DNA of 64,000 nucleotides from Glossina fuscipes (GCF_014805625.2 NW_023998464.1:7603428-7667427), one strand, 5' to 3'. Positions 11,152 to 23,374 are shown, counted from the first letter of the stretch. The notes: generated from the letters alone by a model not told the origin. Numbers and translations are program-made.

Positions 11152-12473
11152 CAATTAACAACAAAGTACTGAAATTTTGCCTTCTTCCTTAGCATATTCT
11201 GATAATCTTGCAATCATTGAAAAACGTCACGAGTCTGAGCGCTTAGTTGATAATCAGTTGACGCCCGTATATAATATCAATATCCATCCAAGCATCCAGT
11301 TCCTTTCCGCCTCGATTTTCCTCGCGTGCATAATTCTTACCGGAATACTTTTCAGCTTCAATTAGACATTTCCTCTACTTCCTCTAATGTGAGCCGATTT
11401 ACATTACTTTTGCACAACCTCAATTTTCCTATTCTTACTACTGAGTTAAAATAAATAGCTTAGTGCCACAAAGCAACATCAGCTGCCGTGATCCAAGTTC
11501 CAATTACCTGCTTGCTGTACTATACAATAAGGTTTTCACAAATTTTATTTGAATTTCCAAGAAGAAGTGGACAAAATTCGTTTTATTTAATAAAATATAT
11601 TTGGATATCAAACAACAAGCAATTCTATCACAACATATTCGTGTTGGTCAATCTTATTTTCTTCGTTTCAATATAATGACATTAATTAATTAAGCCATAT
11701 AAACTGGTCTGAGAAAATCCCTAGTAAAAATGTTTATATGTAGTGCCTGTTCCAAACGTTTTTGCAGACAAAGAAACTTGAAAAGTTGGCTTATTCGATA
11801 TTTTTTAACAAATCATGTATTTTCTAAAATATGCTAGGTGCGTCGGCAAACGCATTTTTGAATTGGGAGAATAAATCGTTTTGATCGGCTGGAAATACGG
11901 GCAACAATCTAAAGTTGGAGAAAAGTCAAATCCCCCTATAGGTCCGTTCAAAAGACGACAAAATTTTAGAAGGTGAACATTAGTTACATAAGTTTTTTCT
12001 AATCACCACCATAGTGTTAGGCATTCATTACATTCATTAGAGATGAAATAAAGAGTGTATGTTCTTCAATCTACGTAAAACCCTCAGAGAAGATTTACCC
12101 TTATTAGATTGATGTGGTTTTGATCGTCTGTAATTGGGCATTGTGCAGTTACTTATTTATTGAGATAACACCATTGCGCAATTGCGCGTCAAAAATATCA
12201 TTAGCGTTACTTTGAAACAAAGATTGCTTGATGTCATGATTGCAAAGATGATGTTTTCGTCTCGCTTTTTAATGTGATACGTTATTCTATCTCCGCTTTA
12301 AGGAATAGTACAGTATTATATAATAATATAAATCATTACTGGTAGGTTCAACCCGTATCTTATCTTATCTCTCAGAGTACACCTTCGCGCACACGTCTCT
12401 TATGCGTTAACACAACACCATGTACGCTAAAGTAAAATAAAAATAAATAAATATATAATAAATATACAAAAAG

Positions 12474-12475
<2 letters not shown>
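11152..12475. other. Intergenic stretch, nothing recognised
   Basis: Only short open frames (62 codons at 11177 and 11488) without motifs. No tRNA, repeat array or transposon end recognised. Confidence 0.5.

Positions 12476-12512
<37 letters not shown>
12476..12512. repeat. (TA)n microsatellite
   Basis: A run of about 17 TA dinucleotides, imperfect at its left edge. Confidence 0.9.
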
Positions 12513-12516
<4 letters not shown>

Positions 12517-12759
12517 CGTTACCGATTTATAGGTTCTTTGGTAAAACAAATTGTGCTTCTTTTTCCACATTCTGACATTTAAAATGAAAATTGAGATAAC
12601 GTGTGAATACGAATATGTAATATTAAGTATATTACCACTCACCTTATCTAAAAGTCTTATCATGGTTTTCCGCATCACGTTGAGGTAACGATGGGCGCGT
12701 CGCCAATTGTTTTGAATGTCTGCCGTCATCTGCAATTGTTAAACTTAGCATAAACCTAT

Positions 12760-12952
12760 AAATATATTTATAATAATGTACATATATATAACAGCAATAA
12801 TAATAAATAAACCCCCGGGCAAATTTTTTTTACAATAAATAAATAAATAAATATAATACAATATAAATAAATATATAATATAAAATAATATGTTAAATAA
12901 TATATAAAATAATATATAAAGTAAGATAATATATAATATAAAATAATATATT
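12760..12952. repeat. AT low-complexity tract
   Basis: Nearly pure A/T with TAAA and ATATAAAATA-type repeats leading up to the LTR-like repeat at 12953. It may be the decayed tail of a TAAA-ending element, but no body is attached. Confidence 0.7.
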
Positions 12953-13334
12953 GTTACGAAAATCCCAAATCCAGTTAATTTCAGCTAAGTAACTTTCCCT
13001 AATAATAAATTTCCTAAAGAAGGAAAAACCAAATGCACATTCGCAGGCGTGTCATGCAGCTGCAGTTCGGTGAAAACGATTAGAGGAAAAGCAGGGTGGG
13101 ATTAAAAATAAAACCACAAATTTAGGTATAAGAACATGCTTATAAAAATGTATAAAACTATTGAGGAGACGTACAAGAGGAGATGAATGCATATTTTTTA
13201 TACATTTTTATAAGCATGTTCTTATACCTAAATTTGTGGTTTTATTTTTAATCCCACCCTGCTTTTCCTCTAATCGTTTTCACCGAACTGCAGCTGCATG
13301 ACACGCCTGCGAATGTGCATTTGGTTTTTCCTTC
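12953..13334. repeat. LTR-like repeat folded into a long palindrome
   Basis: The left part (12953-13160) matches the family at 9645-9802. From about 13019 to 13157 the sequence is repeated in inverted orientation at about 13196-13334, nearly perfectly, around a spacer of about 40 bp (GAGGAGACGTACAAGAGG). The right arm runs straight into the N gap at the base matching the GAAGGAAAAACC block. Either two head-to-head copies exist or the palindrome is an assembly or library artefact next to the gap. Confidence 0.85.
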
Positions 13335-13434
13335 NNNNNNNNNNNNNNNNNNNNNNNNNNNNNNNNNNNNNNNNNNNNNNNNNNNNNNNNNNNNNNNNNN
13401 NNNNNNNNNNNNNNNNNNNNNNNNNNNNNNNNNN
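13335..13434. other. Assembly gap (100 N)
   Basis: Exactly 100 N, the conventional placeholder for a gap of unknown size. Frames crossing it are meaningless. Confidence 0.99.
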
Positions 13435-15252
13435 ATTTTATTTTTGAAAATAAGGTAAAATCGAATGCCACGCCTATAAAAATTGTATAAAACTATTGAG
13501 GAGACGTACAAGGGGAGATAAATGCATATTTTTTATACATTTATATAAAAGAGATTATATATTATATTTCAAGCACTTGTATGAATATATGTAAAGAATT
13601 ATCATCAAATTTTTCAATTTTTCAAAATAACAATAGATTAATATGAGATTTTCATTTTTCCCAAATAATCCCAGTTTATACATTACTAAGGTAATATCCT
13701 TATATACTACGAGCTTTTGGTTTTTCCATTCCTTTGCCGCTACACGAATATTCTATATAGTCTTCGGTTTGGGCCAACAGTAGCGATTTAGCGATTTAGG
13801 TGGTGCTTGCAAATGTTCTTCAATGTTCTTCACCGCCATACTTTTCCACAATATGTTCCTTCGTCTGAAAAAAAATCAAATATATTATTCACGGTTGTAA
13901 TTGAGATCTCTAAATACTTTACGAATTTTTATATCTTTAAACAATTTGATGCAAGGTTATAAATTCAGCGGCTAAAACATTCTACATGTCGGGGGGGCAG
14001 ATCAATGTCCCAATTGTATTCCGCGGACCCAACGGGGCTGCTATGAGCGTGGCAGCTCAACATCTGAGTGGATTCAATTGACAATTTCATCTGTTTTCTT
14101 TTTCTTGATATACGACTATACGACTGAATTGCGCACTTCCTTACAAAACAAAAACAGGAAAAAGTGGATTAAAGTACGATACCAAACTTCCACCCTTATG
14201 CAAGTAATGGGTAATTCGTCTTCGAAAGCGGCCAATGTAGTTGGCAGTGAAAGTCCTGATAGCCCTGAGAAGTAAATATTTACCCAATTTTATCAAACCC
14301 TGTAATGCAGAGAGCAGATGCCCTCTCTTATTGTATAATTTGATTCTATAATTTAATTGAATCTTCTAAAATATCAAGCGAAAGTTTCACAAATATGGCT
14401 ACTTATGATGTCAACCTATGAATAACGTAAAATAAAGGAAAAATGAGGAGCACATTATTCGCAAGTCGGTTATTGGAAAATCCTTTTTTTGTTTCCTCAG
14501 TATTTAGCCTTCCGAAGCGCTTATATTTAGTAGAATCTTTTCATTGACTTTAACATTATTTACCCTCTACAATGTCGAAACGATAAGAAAGTAGTAGTTA
14601 ATAGAGAAATTTGTACGTAAGCGCAATTAGTTATCGATTTCTTGTCATATTTTGATATGTTTGTGACACAGCCATTTGGTCGCGCCTAAGTTAATTTTCA
14701 ATTTATAAGGTTGCGCTTAAGTTTATTTTCAATATGGTAGGGCGAGTACCCGTTACTATGTTTATCACTTTGTAGTTTTTAACCCGAAAACAAAAACGAC
14801 GCATTTTTGTGATAGCCCACATACAACAAAATTAGCCATGTGTTTTTTTTTGTTTTGTTTTACAGATATGTTCAACTAAGCATTGCAATCCACGAAAGCG
14901 GACTCAGTTTCCACAAAAAACGACTGAAGTTTTCAAAGTTCCACGAAAAACGACAATTTGGAAACAATTTAGGCGAAGCGAAGTTTGATTGTGTCAGCCC
15001 CCAATTATAAACTTCTGCTTCTTCAGTTGGCGTAAGTCTCATAAGACTCATAATAAACTTAATAATTAACTTGGTCAGCTATTTGTTAGAATTGTTGATG
15101 TATTGATAATAACGGTTTGGTAACTCTGTCAACATCGATAATCTAAATGGTCGATGACGCGATATCGCATTAGAAATTTATTGATATATTAACAGTCAAA
15201 CAATAAAGAGTGCAATTCTATTCAAAATATTTACATCGATTTTGTTTCAAAC
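13435..15252. other. Intergenic / upstream region of the hAT-derived gene
   Basis: 13478-13545 repeats the TATAAAACTATTGAGGAGAC block of the palindrome spacer, so the repeat continues across the gap. Its GGGGAGATAAATGC core recurs in reverse at 57430-57450 and 58875-58895. The rest shows no convincing exon; a 65-codon frame at 14078 lacks motifs. Confidence 0.5.
15134..15140. promoter_or_regulatory. Possible DRE-type site (ATCGATA)
   Basis: ATCGATA matches seven bases of the fly DNA replication-related element TATCGATA and lies about 113 bp before the start codon of the 15253 gene. Further ATCGAT cores occur at about 14632 and 15236. DRE-like sites are common in housekeeping promoters; with such a short motif this is suggestive only. 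Confidence 0.3.
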
Positions 15253-18143
15253 ATGTCAGATCCGTTGCAGGGAAACATGAGCAACCCTCACATAAATTCG
15301 TTGAAGTTTGCGAAACTGCATAGTCCAAAAATGAAAAGCGTTTACTGGCGCCATTTTGGTTATCCCACAAATGAAGACGACTGCATTATAACGAAACAGA
15401 ATGTCGTATGCATTCTTTGTCACAAGGTCTTAACCAATCACGGCAATACCACAAATTTAAGGGCCCATCTTCAATACCGTCATAAGGAAATCTTCAATAA
15501 AATTGTTGCAGAAAATGGCATAAAAGTTCCCCCAAGAAAAGTGATTAAAAAAAGTACCCATGGTATTGTTATTGTAAAACGTGGACTACCAAATGAACGC
15601 AAGGTGAAGACGGAATATTTTGAAACTTCCCAAAATACCAGTTTATCTGGTGAAGGCTGCGATGACCAATCAGTCCTTTATGAGTCAATAGTGCCGGAAA
15701 CATACGAAGATGATGAAGACATTGACAGTAATCAATTCACTAAAATTGGAGTGACAGCAGGACTTGAAAAGAATGCTACATCCTTTCAGTTTCACACCAT
15801 TAAAAAATTTGAAAACAATGACAATGAAGTTACTATTGCCGTTGAAGATGGTAGTGAAACGTTAGATTCCTATCAGTTTCAATTTCATATCGTGAATTTA
15901 GTAATAGATGATATGCGAAATATCGATACACTTTATGAGCCAGGATTTTCAAAGTTTACACAAATAATCGCACCAAATTTAACAATTCCACCTCCTGAAA
16001 AAGTAAGTCTATGAGAAATTATTTCGTAGGTCTTTCTCTTAATAAATTTTCTAATATACAGATCACATCATATATTAAAGAAATGTACAGCGATAAGCGA
16101 ACATCCATAGCTGATCAGTTAAAAATGCATTCCCAAATTAAACCATTCTCATTGGGGTTCGAAATATGGACAAATGTAGAGGATATACAGTTTTTGTCTA
16201 TTTATTATAACTACACCAATGATTCACCTGAATATAATTTAATCAACCAGCTTTATTGCACTATGGAATACAATAAATACTCTTTGCTTGAAGAAGCCTT
16301 CGAGGATTTCAATTTACAAAATTGTACCGCCGCTGTTGTTAATGATTATGATTATTATTTAAAGCACTTTCGTAACAGCAAAAGTAAGATGGAGGACATT
16401 CCCTTTATTTAAGTATTATTGTTACCATTGTCGTTTTAGGCGTTAAGGCCGCTATTGTTAATGATTATGATGACTATTTAAGGCGTTTTCTTAACAGCAA
16501 AAGTGAGTTAGATGCCATTACCTACATCTATGTATTATTACTACGACTTCATTTCAGGCATTCCGATCATTTTGTCTTACGACGTTATCATAAACTATTG
16601 CCTGAAAAGCGTCTACGACCTGCCAGCTGTTGCGTCACTGATAGAGGGAGTCAAAAACGTCATCATGCGTTACTTTATGGATCTCAGTACAAAGGTATTC
16701 AATAATTTTCAAAATCATATACGATAAGTTTTCCTCAGACAACTGTAACTTAGTCTTTTAATGAACTTCAGTCGATTTGTAGACACGTTCGCTCTGCATC
16801 TCCTCATAAAATAGAAGTTGGGCTAAGAGTTAATGTCCACAAATGAAATATGAGAAGGACCTATATCCAAAAAAAAAAACAAAAAGTACGAAACCAACAT
16901 TCGTTAACTTTTTGCAAAGTGCAGTCGGTAATACTGTAAAATGTTTACATTTAAAACCTTAAAATAATGAAACTTTGTGGTATTTGATTTACGAACATAG
17001 GAGCACGGATTACATGAAAATTCCGCCACAATATCCACAATTTTGATTACGTTTAGTCTATCATTTACAATCACTGAGACGAAATTAGGACCACAGAAAT
17101 ATTATTTAAGATAACCAATTTATAAGTTTTCATTTTAGGATGTTAATATACCGCAAGCAAACGAAAATTTCCCCTGGACTTATTATGAATTATTGAAATT
17201 TTTTACGGAAACCGTTTCATGGCCGGAAGAAGCAGAAGGTTTAGTGGCTTCTTCAAAGGCTATAGTGGACACTTTGAGCACACTTGCTGTATGTTATGCT
17301 GGAATAGTAGAAAAACGTTGCTTTTCAGTTATATATACTTTTAGGTAACATTGGATACATTAAAAGGAGAAGAGGTACCGTTAAACAGCATGTTATCACC
17401 CATTACATGTAAAGTGTTGAATAAAAAGTTGACTGTAACAGAAAATGATGATCAATTTGTGGCTTCTATTAAATCTGCTATCAAAAGCAAGCTTCAATAT
17501 TTGTAAGCAAAAGTTCTAAGTTTCTAAATATGGTTTTCAAATTTTCAGTTTTTCAGTATTTTATCTGATGACCATTTAACGATTTCGGCTTTATTGGATC
17601 CAAGATTTCATCGTTTAATAACTGTTAACAATTTTAACAAATGCTTGCAAATCCTAACTGAGAAATTTAATACAATTAGTGAAAGCCAAGGTTTTGATAG
17701 TTCGATACAAGTTGGAGAAGTTCGACCAAAGACGCCTTTAAACACAAATGTGAAGAAATCAAGTAATGCCAAAGAAATCGATGACCCACGATCTGTTTAA
17801 TTGTCTAAACGTATTGCTTTCAGATTTAGAGTTATTTTTTGATTTGACTGAAACACCTCCGGAGCAGCTGGCAAATGAGCAAAGCAATGTCGAAGCTGAC
17901 CTAAAACGCTATCGAACCGAAGTCTATGTCAATCTGGACGAATCACCTTTTGTGTGGTGGCAGAAAACGGGTAACACGTATGGTGCTCTAAAGCATTTGG
18001 CCGCTATATATCAATGCGTTCCCTGCACTGTAAATATGAATTTTAAAAAATCTCTTGATGAACAAATACGAGCTCATCAAAAACGTTTTATGTTAGTCGG
18101 GAGTTTAATAGATGCAATTTTATTCTTACATTGTAATAAATAA
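15253..18143 (+). CDS. BED zinc-finger, hAT transposase-derived protein (8 exons, 701 aa)
   Basis: Exons by GT-AG and phase: 15253-16002, 16062-16383, 16440-16502, 16558-16694, 17139-17288, 17345-17502, 17557-17762, 17824-18143. They sum to 2106 nt, one uninterrupted frame. The N-terminus has a BED finger: aromatic SVYWRHFGY, then CILC and LRAHLQYRH for zinc. The middle resembles an RNase-H-like hAT core, but the first catalytic Asp region reads GFEIWTN, with Glu where Asp is usual. NYCLKSVYDLP and SLIEGVKNVIMRYF match the helical part. The C-terminus (FVWWQKTGNTYGALKHLAAIY) is an hATC dimerisation domain without the usual SER motif. No inverted repeats flank it. Eight in-phase exons and lost catalytic residues point to a domesticated host gene, probably a DNA-binding protein. 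Exon 3 repeats the end of exon 2. Confidence 0.8.
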
Positions 18144-18261
18144 GAATAAGCATGTATTGAAAAGTTGAATTATTTTATTATATTATTTTTCGGATGAAAT
18201 CAATTACCAAACTGAAAACCTGGGCCAGTTGAAACTTTTTCTCTTAAAAGAATGTAAAAAA
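18144..18261. terminator. Convergent 3' ends, shared polyadenylation region
   Basis: The hAT-derived gene and METTL17 end tail-to-tail 118 bp apart. AATAAA-like signals are available (AATAAATAAG at 18137). This is inference from gene arrangement. Confidence 0.35.
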
Positions 18262-20399
18262 CTAAATTGACGTTGAACGATTGTCTAACGAATTACTGAG
18301 AGTATTTTCTTTGCTTTCAGTAGAATATGGAGACATCTCTTTTGTAGAAAAAGGTTCTCCAATTATTATTGGCAAACGATCACCCCAACGGCTTGCTTTC
18401 GCACATCTATAAGCAAATCTGACGATAAAGTGATTATTAGGAACTGAGAAGTGATTTCAATCTATAGAGAGACTTACCTGCCATGTTTAGATTTTGTGAA
18501 AATAACTTCCTGTAATTTGCCCTCTGATGTGCACATTCTGCAAATGGCATGTCTGGAACGCACTAATGTTGGCCTTACAATTCTGTTTATACAGGTGATA
18601 CAGCAAAAGAGATGAAGAAAAAACATTAGAAACAAAAAATACAATAAAAAATAAAAAAAATATATTATGTACATAAGAAACATATATTGTGCATTATTAA
18701 TTGAAACTAGAAGGCAGAGAAAAAAGGAATAAAGAAGGGAACGGACTTTATTAAGTCATTTCGGTTACAACGTACGTAACAAGATATTTCAGCCCAAGAT
18801 ATGCGGCTCCATTGAGTAGAGGTAGCACTTAAGTATTCGAAAACACTTAATTTTTCCCCTTTGATTTCTCACCTTAACAGAAATGGCATTTGGATTTGTC
18901 ACTTTAACAGAAAGGGCACTTCGATTTCTCCCACACTCTACTACTTCATTAACTTTATGCTCACATAATAGTATTATTTATTTTATTATTAATTAATTCA
19001 ATAATGCATGTTTTTTCTTCGTAATATTAGAACATTACTCAGAAAAGAAGCTAAAATTATATTTGTATAGTAATTGCTTCACCTTACCTGGGCCATGAAT
19101 TAGCCTCCTGTGGCAGGCCTTTTTTCAAAATAATATAGCTGTAGCAAGCAACACCGTACGCCTGAGAAATTTTACAGTGTTGCGGCTCCTCATAAAGCGT
19201 TTCAAAATTGCACGGCGTCCGATCATTTAAATTCGAGAAGCGAGGACAAATTTTATCATGAGGGCACTTAAATAAAAAAAGTGGCTAATAACTACATTGG
19301 ACTTAATATGTTGTTTGCAAATTACAGGTGCAAAAACATGGCCAGCCGCCTTAGGATTGTCTAAAGAGAGTATCAGATCTCTGGCAGCGTTGACTAGTTG
19401 GGAACCTCGTCTTGTACCCTCTTCTACTACGATCAGATATCCATCACATTTCGCCCATAAATTTAATAAAACGTCTTGACGATGCTTCGTGCTTGGCAAT
19501 TCAAAGAGGGAGTAAGAACACACCACTAAATCATATTTTGTCTGTTATAAATTTGAAACAATTTGTTGTAAATTTATGGTTTTCACGATGAATAATGTGA
19601 AACCAACCTCCAATGCTGGCAAAAATTGCCGGTAGAATACGTTGCGTAAAGGTATCTCATGATTTTCGTTACCATTACGTAATATTAGCTCTGACAGATC
19701 ATTCATCTCCCGAGAACTGTCTACGTTGAAGTATTCGTATAATGTGTTTTCCCATAAAGTGCTGACAGCCCACATACCAGTGCCTACGCCTGAACCAAAG
19801 TCAAGATAACTATTTGGTTTGAAGTCAGGATCTCTGTTTACAATTTCTTGCAAAATACGCTTTAAAGCAGCAAATTCTTTAGCTCCACGACCGAGAGCAT
19901 ACACTATAGCTTCATATGGTCCATATACAATAGGTTTCCAAGCATATGTACGCTCCGAAAATCTTTTTCTGACCAGATTGTCGCGTCGTTGTTGCCATTT
20001 TCGCTTCTCCACCTCATTTAACTGTGATGTCTTTTCAATTGGCATTACAGCATTAATTTCTTCTATGATTCTACTCATTTTAGTATTGATTTCATCCGGT
20101 TCTGGTGGAGGGTGTCTTTTGCTTAGGAATCGATTCAATTTCTTAGCATCTTCTAGTAAAGCCTTAACTGGATAATCGCCAACCGCCTTTTGCAAGGCTT
20201 TTGCTATATTTATAGGTAGTTCTATGCGACTCAATTTTATAACCCCGGGATGTTTCCTCGGTTTCAGCTGTTCATTCTCTAATTTATTCAAGATGTCAGG
20301 TTCTACTTCTACAGCAATTTTACTGGTTCCACGTTTCACGATATGTTTTACTAAACCTGAGTAGGCAATAAGCCTAGATCTTTCAATTGTTAGATTCAT
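18262..20399 (-). CDS. Mettl17: Mitochondrial ribosome assembly factor METTL17 (5 exons, 482 aa)
   Basis: Exons in gene order: 20399-19608, 19541-19326, 19266-19088, 18582-18478, 18418-18262; all junctions are GT-AG with matching phases and the total is 1449 nt with no internal stop. METTL17/Rsm22 proteins bind the mitochondrial small ribosomal subunit during assembly and have a methyltransferase fold. The SAM-fold glycine loop is visible as YLDFGSGVGTGMW in exon 1, with the family-typical WKPIVYGPYEAIVYALGR before it. CPHDKICPR and TPCNF in exon 3 and AICRMC in exon 4 supply cysteines of the iron-sulfur type cluster known in this family. WGDRLP near the end is conserved. The start follows the first ATG of the long exon. 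It looks intact and is the best host gene in the window. Confidence 0.92.
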
Positions 20400-21479
20400 T
20401 TTAAATTTTTAAATAGCACAAATCGCACATTAAATCGGATGTAATTCTAAAGGTAACCAGCTGTAAGTATATTTTTGTGATGAAGAGTCGCCAAGTACAT
20501 ATAAATATAACTATACTCATAAAACACTACATGTTATTAAAGCTCATAGAGAGTTTTCACTGATTTTGCAGGGTGTTCTAGTGTTTGTGAATTGCGGCGT
20601 AATTCTGATCGTGTACACTATAATTATAAAAAACCGAAAAAAAGAAATAATTATAAAATATATATATATAGAAAGAGAAGAAAAAAGATCACTAAAGTTA
20701 TTTATAATTTATTATTAATTCGGACTTAAGTCTGAACTCTAAAATTTGGCCTAAATGTAGGCTTGGACCTTTTTAAAAAATCAACTTTGCTTTTTAAAGA
20801 ATATGCGGGTAAAAATAAGCGTTTTAAACAGAAGAAAAATGAAAAGAAACGAACTGCTTTTTGGTGTTATCATATGTTTACATTTGAAAATTAAGTCTTC
20901 GGCCGTCCTTCTAGATGATCAAATAAGCTCCCAGGCCTTAATTCAAATTTTAGAAAATAGTTGGCGTACACATTTCTGGAGAAATAGAAACGGGGTAAAT
21001 TTTAATTACGGATGGTAAATAAAGAAAGATAATTTTATTTTTTCTGCCCCGTTTCTTCTTAAAATTCGAAAAAAATTATCTGTCTAAACCCACTCGTTAG
21101 GAAAAGGATGGTTCTCCTCGTCCGCCTAATGACGCTCGTTTGCGTAACTTAACATATTCGGACCCCTTATATGTGGACGTTACGAAAACTTGAATGTTTG
21201 TAAATGAATTTTGAATTTTTTGAAAGCATTATTAAATGTACTCTAGAATAAAAAAAAAAATTAAAGATTAAAAAAATTCGAAATAAGAAATTGTTTTTCA
21301 AAATCTTTGTATTACATTCCAAGCTTATTAAACATTCGGCAAAGCCGCCGCTCTAATTGTGGCAATAAGATAAAATTGAATTTCATACGCTCTCCATGCC
21401 GTTGTTTGTAGGATTCATGAATTTAGTTTATTAAAGCACTTTTCTAATAAATTTCTGTCGATTTGTTTCAATGCACTTC
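20400..21479. other. Intergenic region upstream of METTL17
   Basis: 20400-20800 should hold the METTL17 promoter; no TATA or Inr match is convincing. A 71-codon frame at 20803-21018 (KMKRNELLFGVIICLHLKI, a hydrophobic stretch) could be a short secreted or membrane peptide but has no recognised family. The remainder shows nothing. Confidence 0.45.
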
Positions 21480-21967
21480 AAGCAATGCTGTCCGTATACA
21501 GCCGCCTGGCTTTGAATCAAATTCCATATCAAAGGGAAGAGTGTAGTGCGATCCAAATAGTAGTTTATTGTTTTTGTTTATTTAATAGGCGCATGCATCA
21601 CAAATTCTAGGCAGGATAATTTGCGTGACAATTCCTCGTCGGAACCTAAAACAGAAATATACACATACGCAAGTATGTTATTATTTATTAACCTGAAACA
21701 GACAATTCTGAAATTGTCTACCAATTAAGTGGCAGCGTCAAAGCCATCCCTGGGATCGGGACTTTCTTGCGTAGGTATTAGCGGGGTTAAGAATGTCGAC
21801 TTTTTAGAAAAGCTGTCTACGAGCAGTCCGCGTATTTGTGCATAGTATGCATTATTTTCGCCATCCACTAAAGGTACTATATACTCTACATTTTTTTTAA
21901 CTCGCAGATGAAATGTGATTTCAAGAAATTTACGTGTTATAGCAACTCTGTCGCGCGGTATAGTCAT
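21480..21967 (-). pseudogene. GATAD1-like gene part, probably damaged
   Basis: The exon 21967-21725 begins MTIPRDRVAITRKF and contains YYAQIRGLL, STFLTPLIPTQ and GFDAAT, which resemble the conserved core (outside the GATA finger) of GATA zinc finger domain-containing protein 1, a chromatin reader-complex subunit. After GFDAAT the frame meets TAA at once. A second block after a TTTTAG acceptor near 21649 reads SDEELSRKLSCLEFVMHAP and then, after a stop and frame change, NYYLDRTTLFP, matching the family's C-terminal order. The two exons do not join in phase as written. Either it is a decaying copy or the sequence has small errors. CR1-type copy 2 begins within about 60-100 bp of its start. Confidence 0.5.
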
Positions 21968-22267
21968 CTATATTTTGTTTTCGGCAATTAATAATTAATT
22001 TTTTGTTGAATTTCGTGGCTATTTTGCCTTATAGTGTGTGAATTTATAATATACTTTGAGAAGAAAATGATTGAATTCAAAGTGAAAGAAGTATTTTTTC
22101 TTTACGCTTTGATTCACTGGTTTTTTTGCAAACAAAAATTTTTAGCTTTAAATCTCTCTTTTTTTTTGTTTTCTCTCTTTTTCTCTGTTTATTTTTTCAG
22201 TGTTAGCAGTTTGTTTTGCATTTTATCTTTTGTTACAGTGTCAACGTAACAGAGAAGTTTTGCACAA

Positions 22268-23351
22268 ATGGATAAATTTTTATGTGAGGTTTTTTTTTTG
22301 TTTTTTGCAATTTGTCTGTTTGTTCTTCATACTCCGCAACTTTCTTTTTCACTGGACATGGAGTGTTTATATACACCTTGTCGGGCGAAAACGGGGCCGG
22401 AATCTGATAGATTCGTTTCTTGTTGTCTCTGCGAGCGCTTTGGTCATGTCCTGACTGTAGGCAGCGGGACATTCATTTTTATAAACTTTTCACGGCGACG
22501 CAAAATGGTTTTTCGGAATTGAGTAGAAATCTCGGCTCCTTGTGGAAAAAGTTTGAGCTAATTAAATCTAGGTTTGATGAGTGTCGTTTTATTGAGCACT
22601 CATCTTCTACCCAAGCCAGAAAAATAACAACTCGTAGCGTAGCGTGTGGGACGTCACGTCTGAGTTCCTCCAAATCTGATTCGTTGGTACAACTTACCGC
22701 TCCCTCTAACTCTAAAATGAACATTAATGTTTCCGATATTGCTGAGTCGGTTGGTGACAAAACAGTTACAAACAAGCCGGCAAGTCCTTCGGTTTTAAGC
22801 TACGCTGAAGTGGCAAGGGTATCTCCGCCCAGAGCCGCCACTCCAATCAAGCGCCATCGCCTAAAAATAATGAAGAGAAAAATAAATCATCCTTTCTCCC
22901 TGGCTGTTCGCATGTGAACGCTGGTCACTAGACTGGGCAAGTCTCACAAGCTGCCGGTACTAGGGCGATAACCCCATCTATATTCTCCCCAAATGTAAAC
23001 TCCCCAACCGTGAACTCTCCTGTTCCAACTAATGACATTTGCTTGACAGCAGTTCCTCCCAGAAAAGCAATATTTGTGTCAAGTCTGGCACCTGAAACAT
23101 CGGTGGATAACATAAAAAGTTATCTGGCGGCGAAAGTCCCATCAGTCAACTTAAAGCGCGTCAGCATCTTCAAAATGGCTCCTTCTCAATCTAGGGCAAT
23201 CTCCTCTTTTAAAATACTAGTCCCGACTGAAAACAGTGATATGTTGTTAAACAAACCAATGTGGCCAGTAGGATCCTTAATTAAAGAATTTATCCCTCGA
23301 GATCGTCCCCGTAATACCAAAGCAATAGTCTTGTCGCCTTCAAAAAACTAA
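22268..23351 (+). pseudogene. CR1-type ORF1, PHD-like finger half deleted
   Basis: ORF1 of this family (intact at 52155-53225) has an N-terminal PHD-like Cys/His finger and a C-terminal RRM-like nucleic-acid-binding domain. Here about 70 bp after CERFGH is missing, between two GGTCATG/GGACATG-like repeats, removing half the zinc ligands and shifting frame. The linker continues at 22420-22917, stops early, and the RRM-like part (RKAIFVSSLAPETSVDNIK) is read in another frame at 23010-23351. Confidence 0.8.
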
Positions 23352-23374
23352 ATGTTTCTTCAGGCCCATTAACT

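Noticed and set aside
12427..12735. Minus-strand frame with a long run of alternating Tyr-Ile
   Set aside because: The run is the translation of the (TA)n microsatellite; the rest has no motif.
13248..13511. Open frames crossing the N gap
   Set aside because: They exist only because N codons carry no stop; the gap length is arbitrary.
20803..21018. Possible small secreted peptide gene
   Set aside because: Only a hydrophobic stretch supports it; no signal cleavage pattern, family or splice structure. Mentioned in the spacer entry only.
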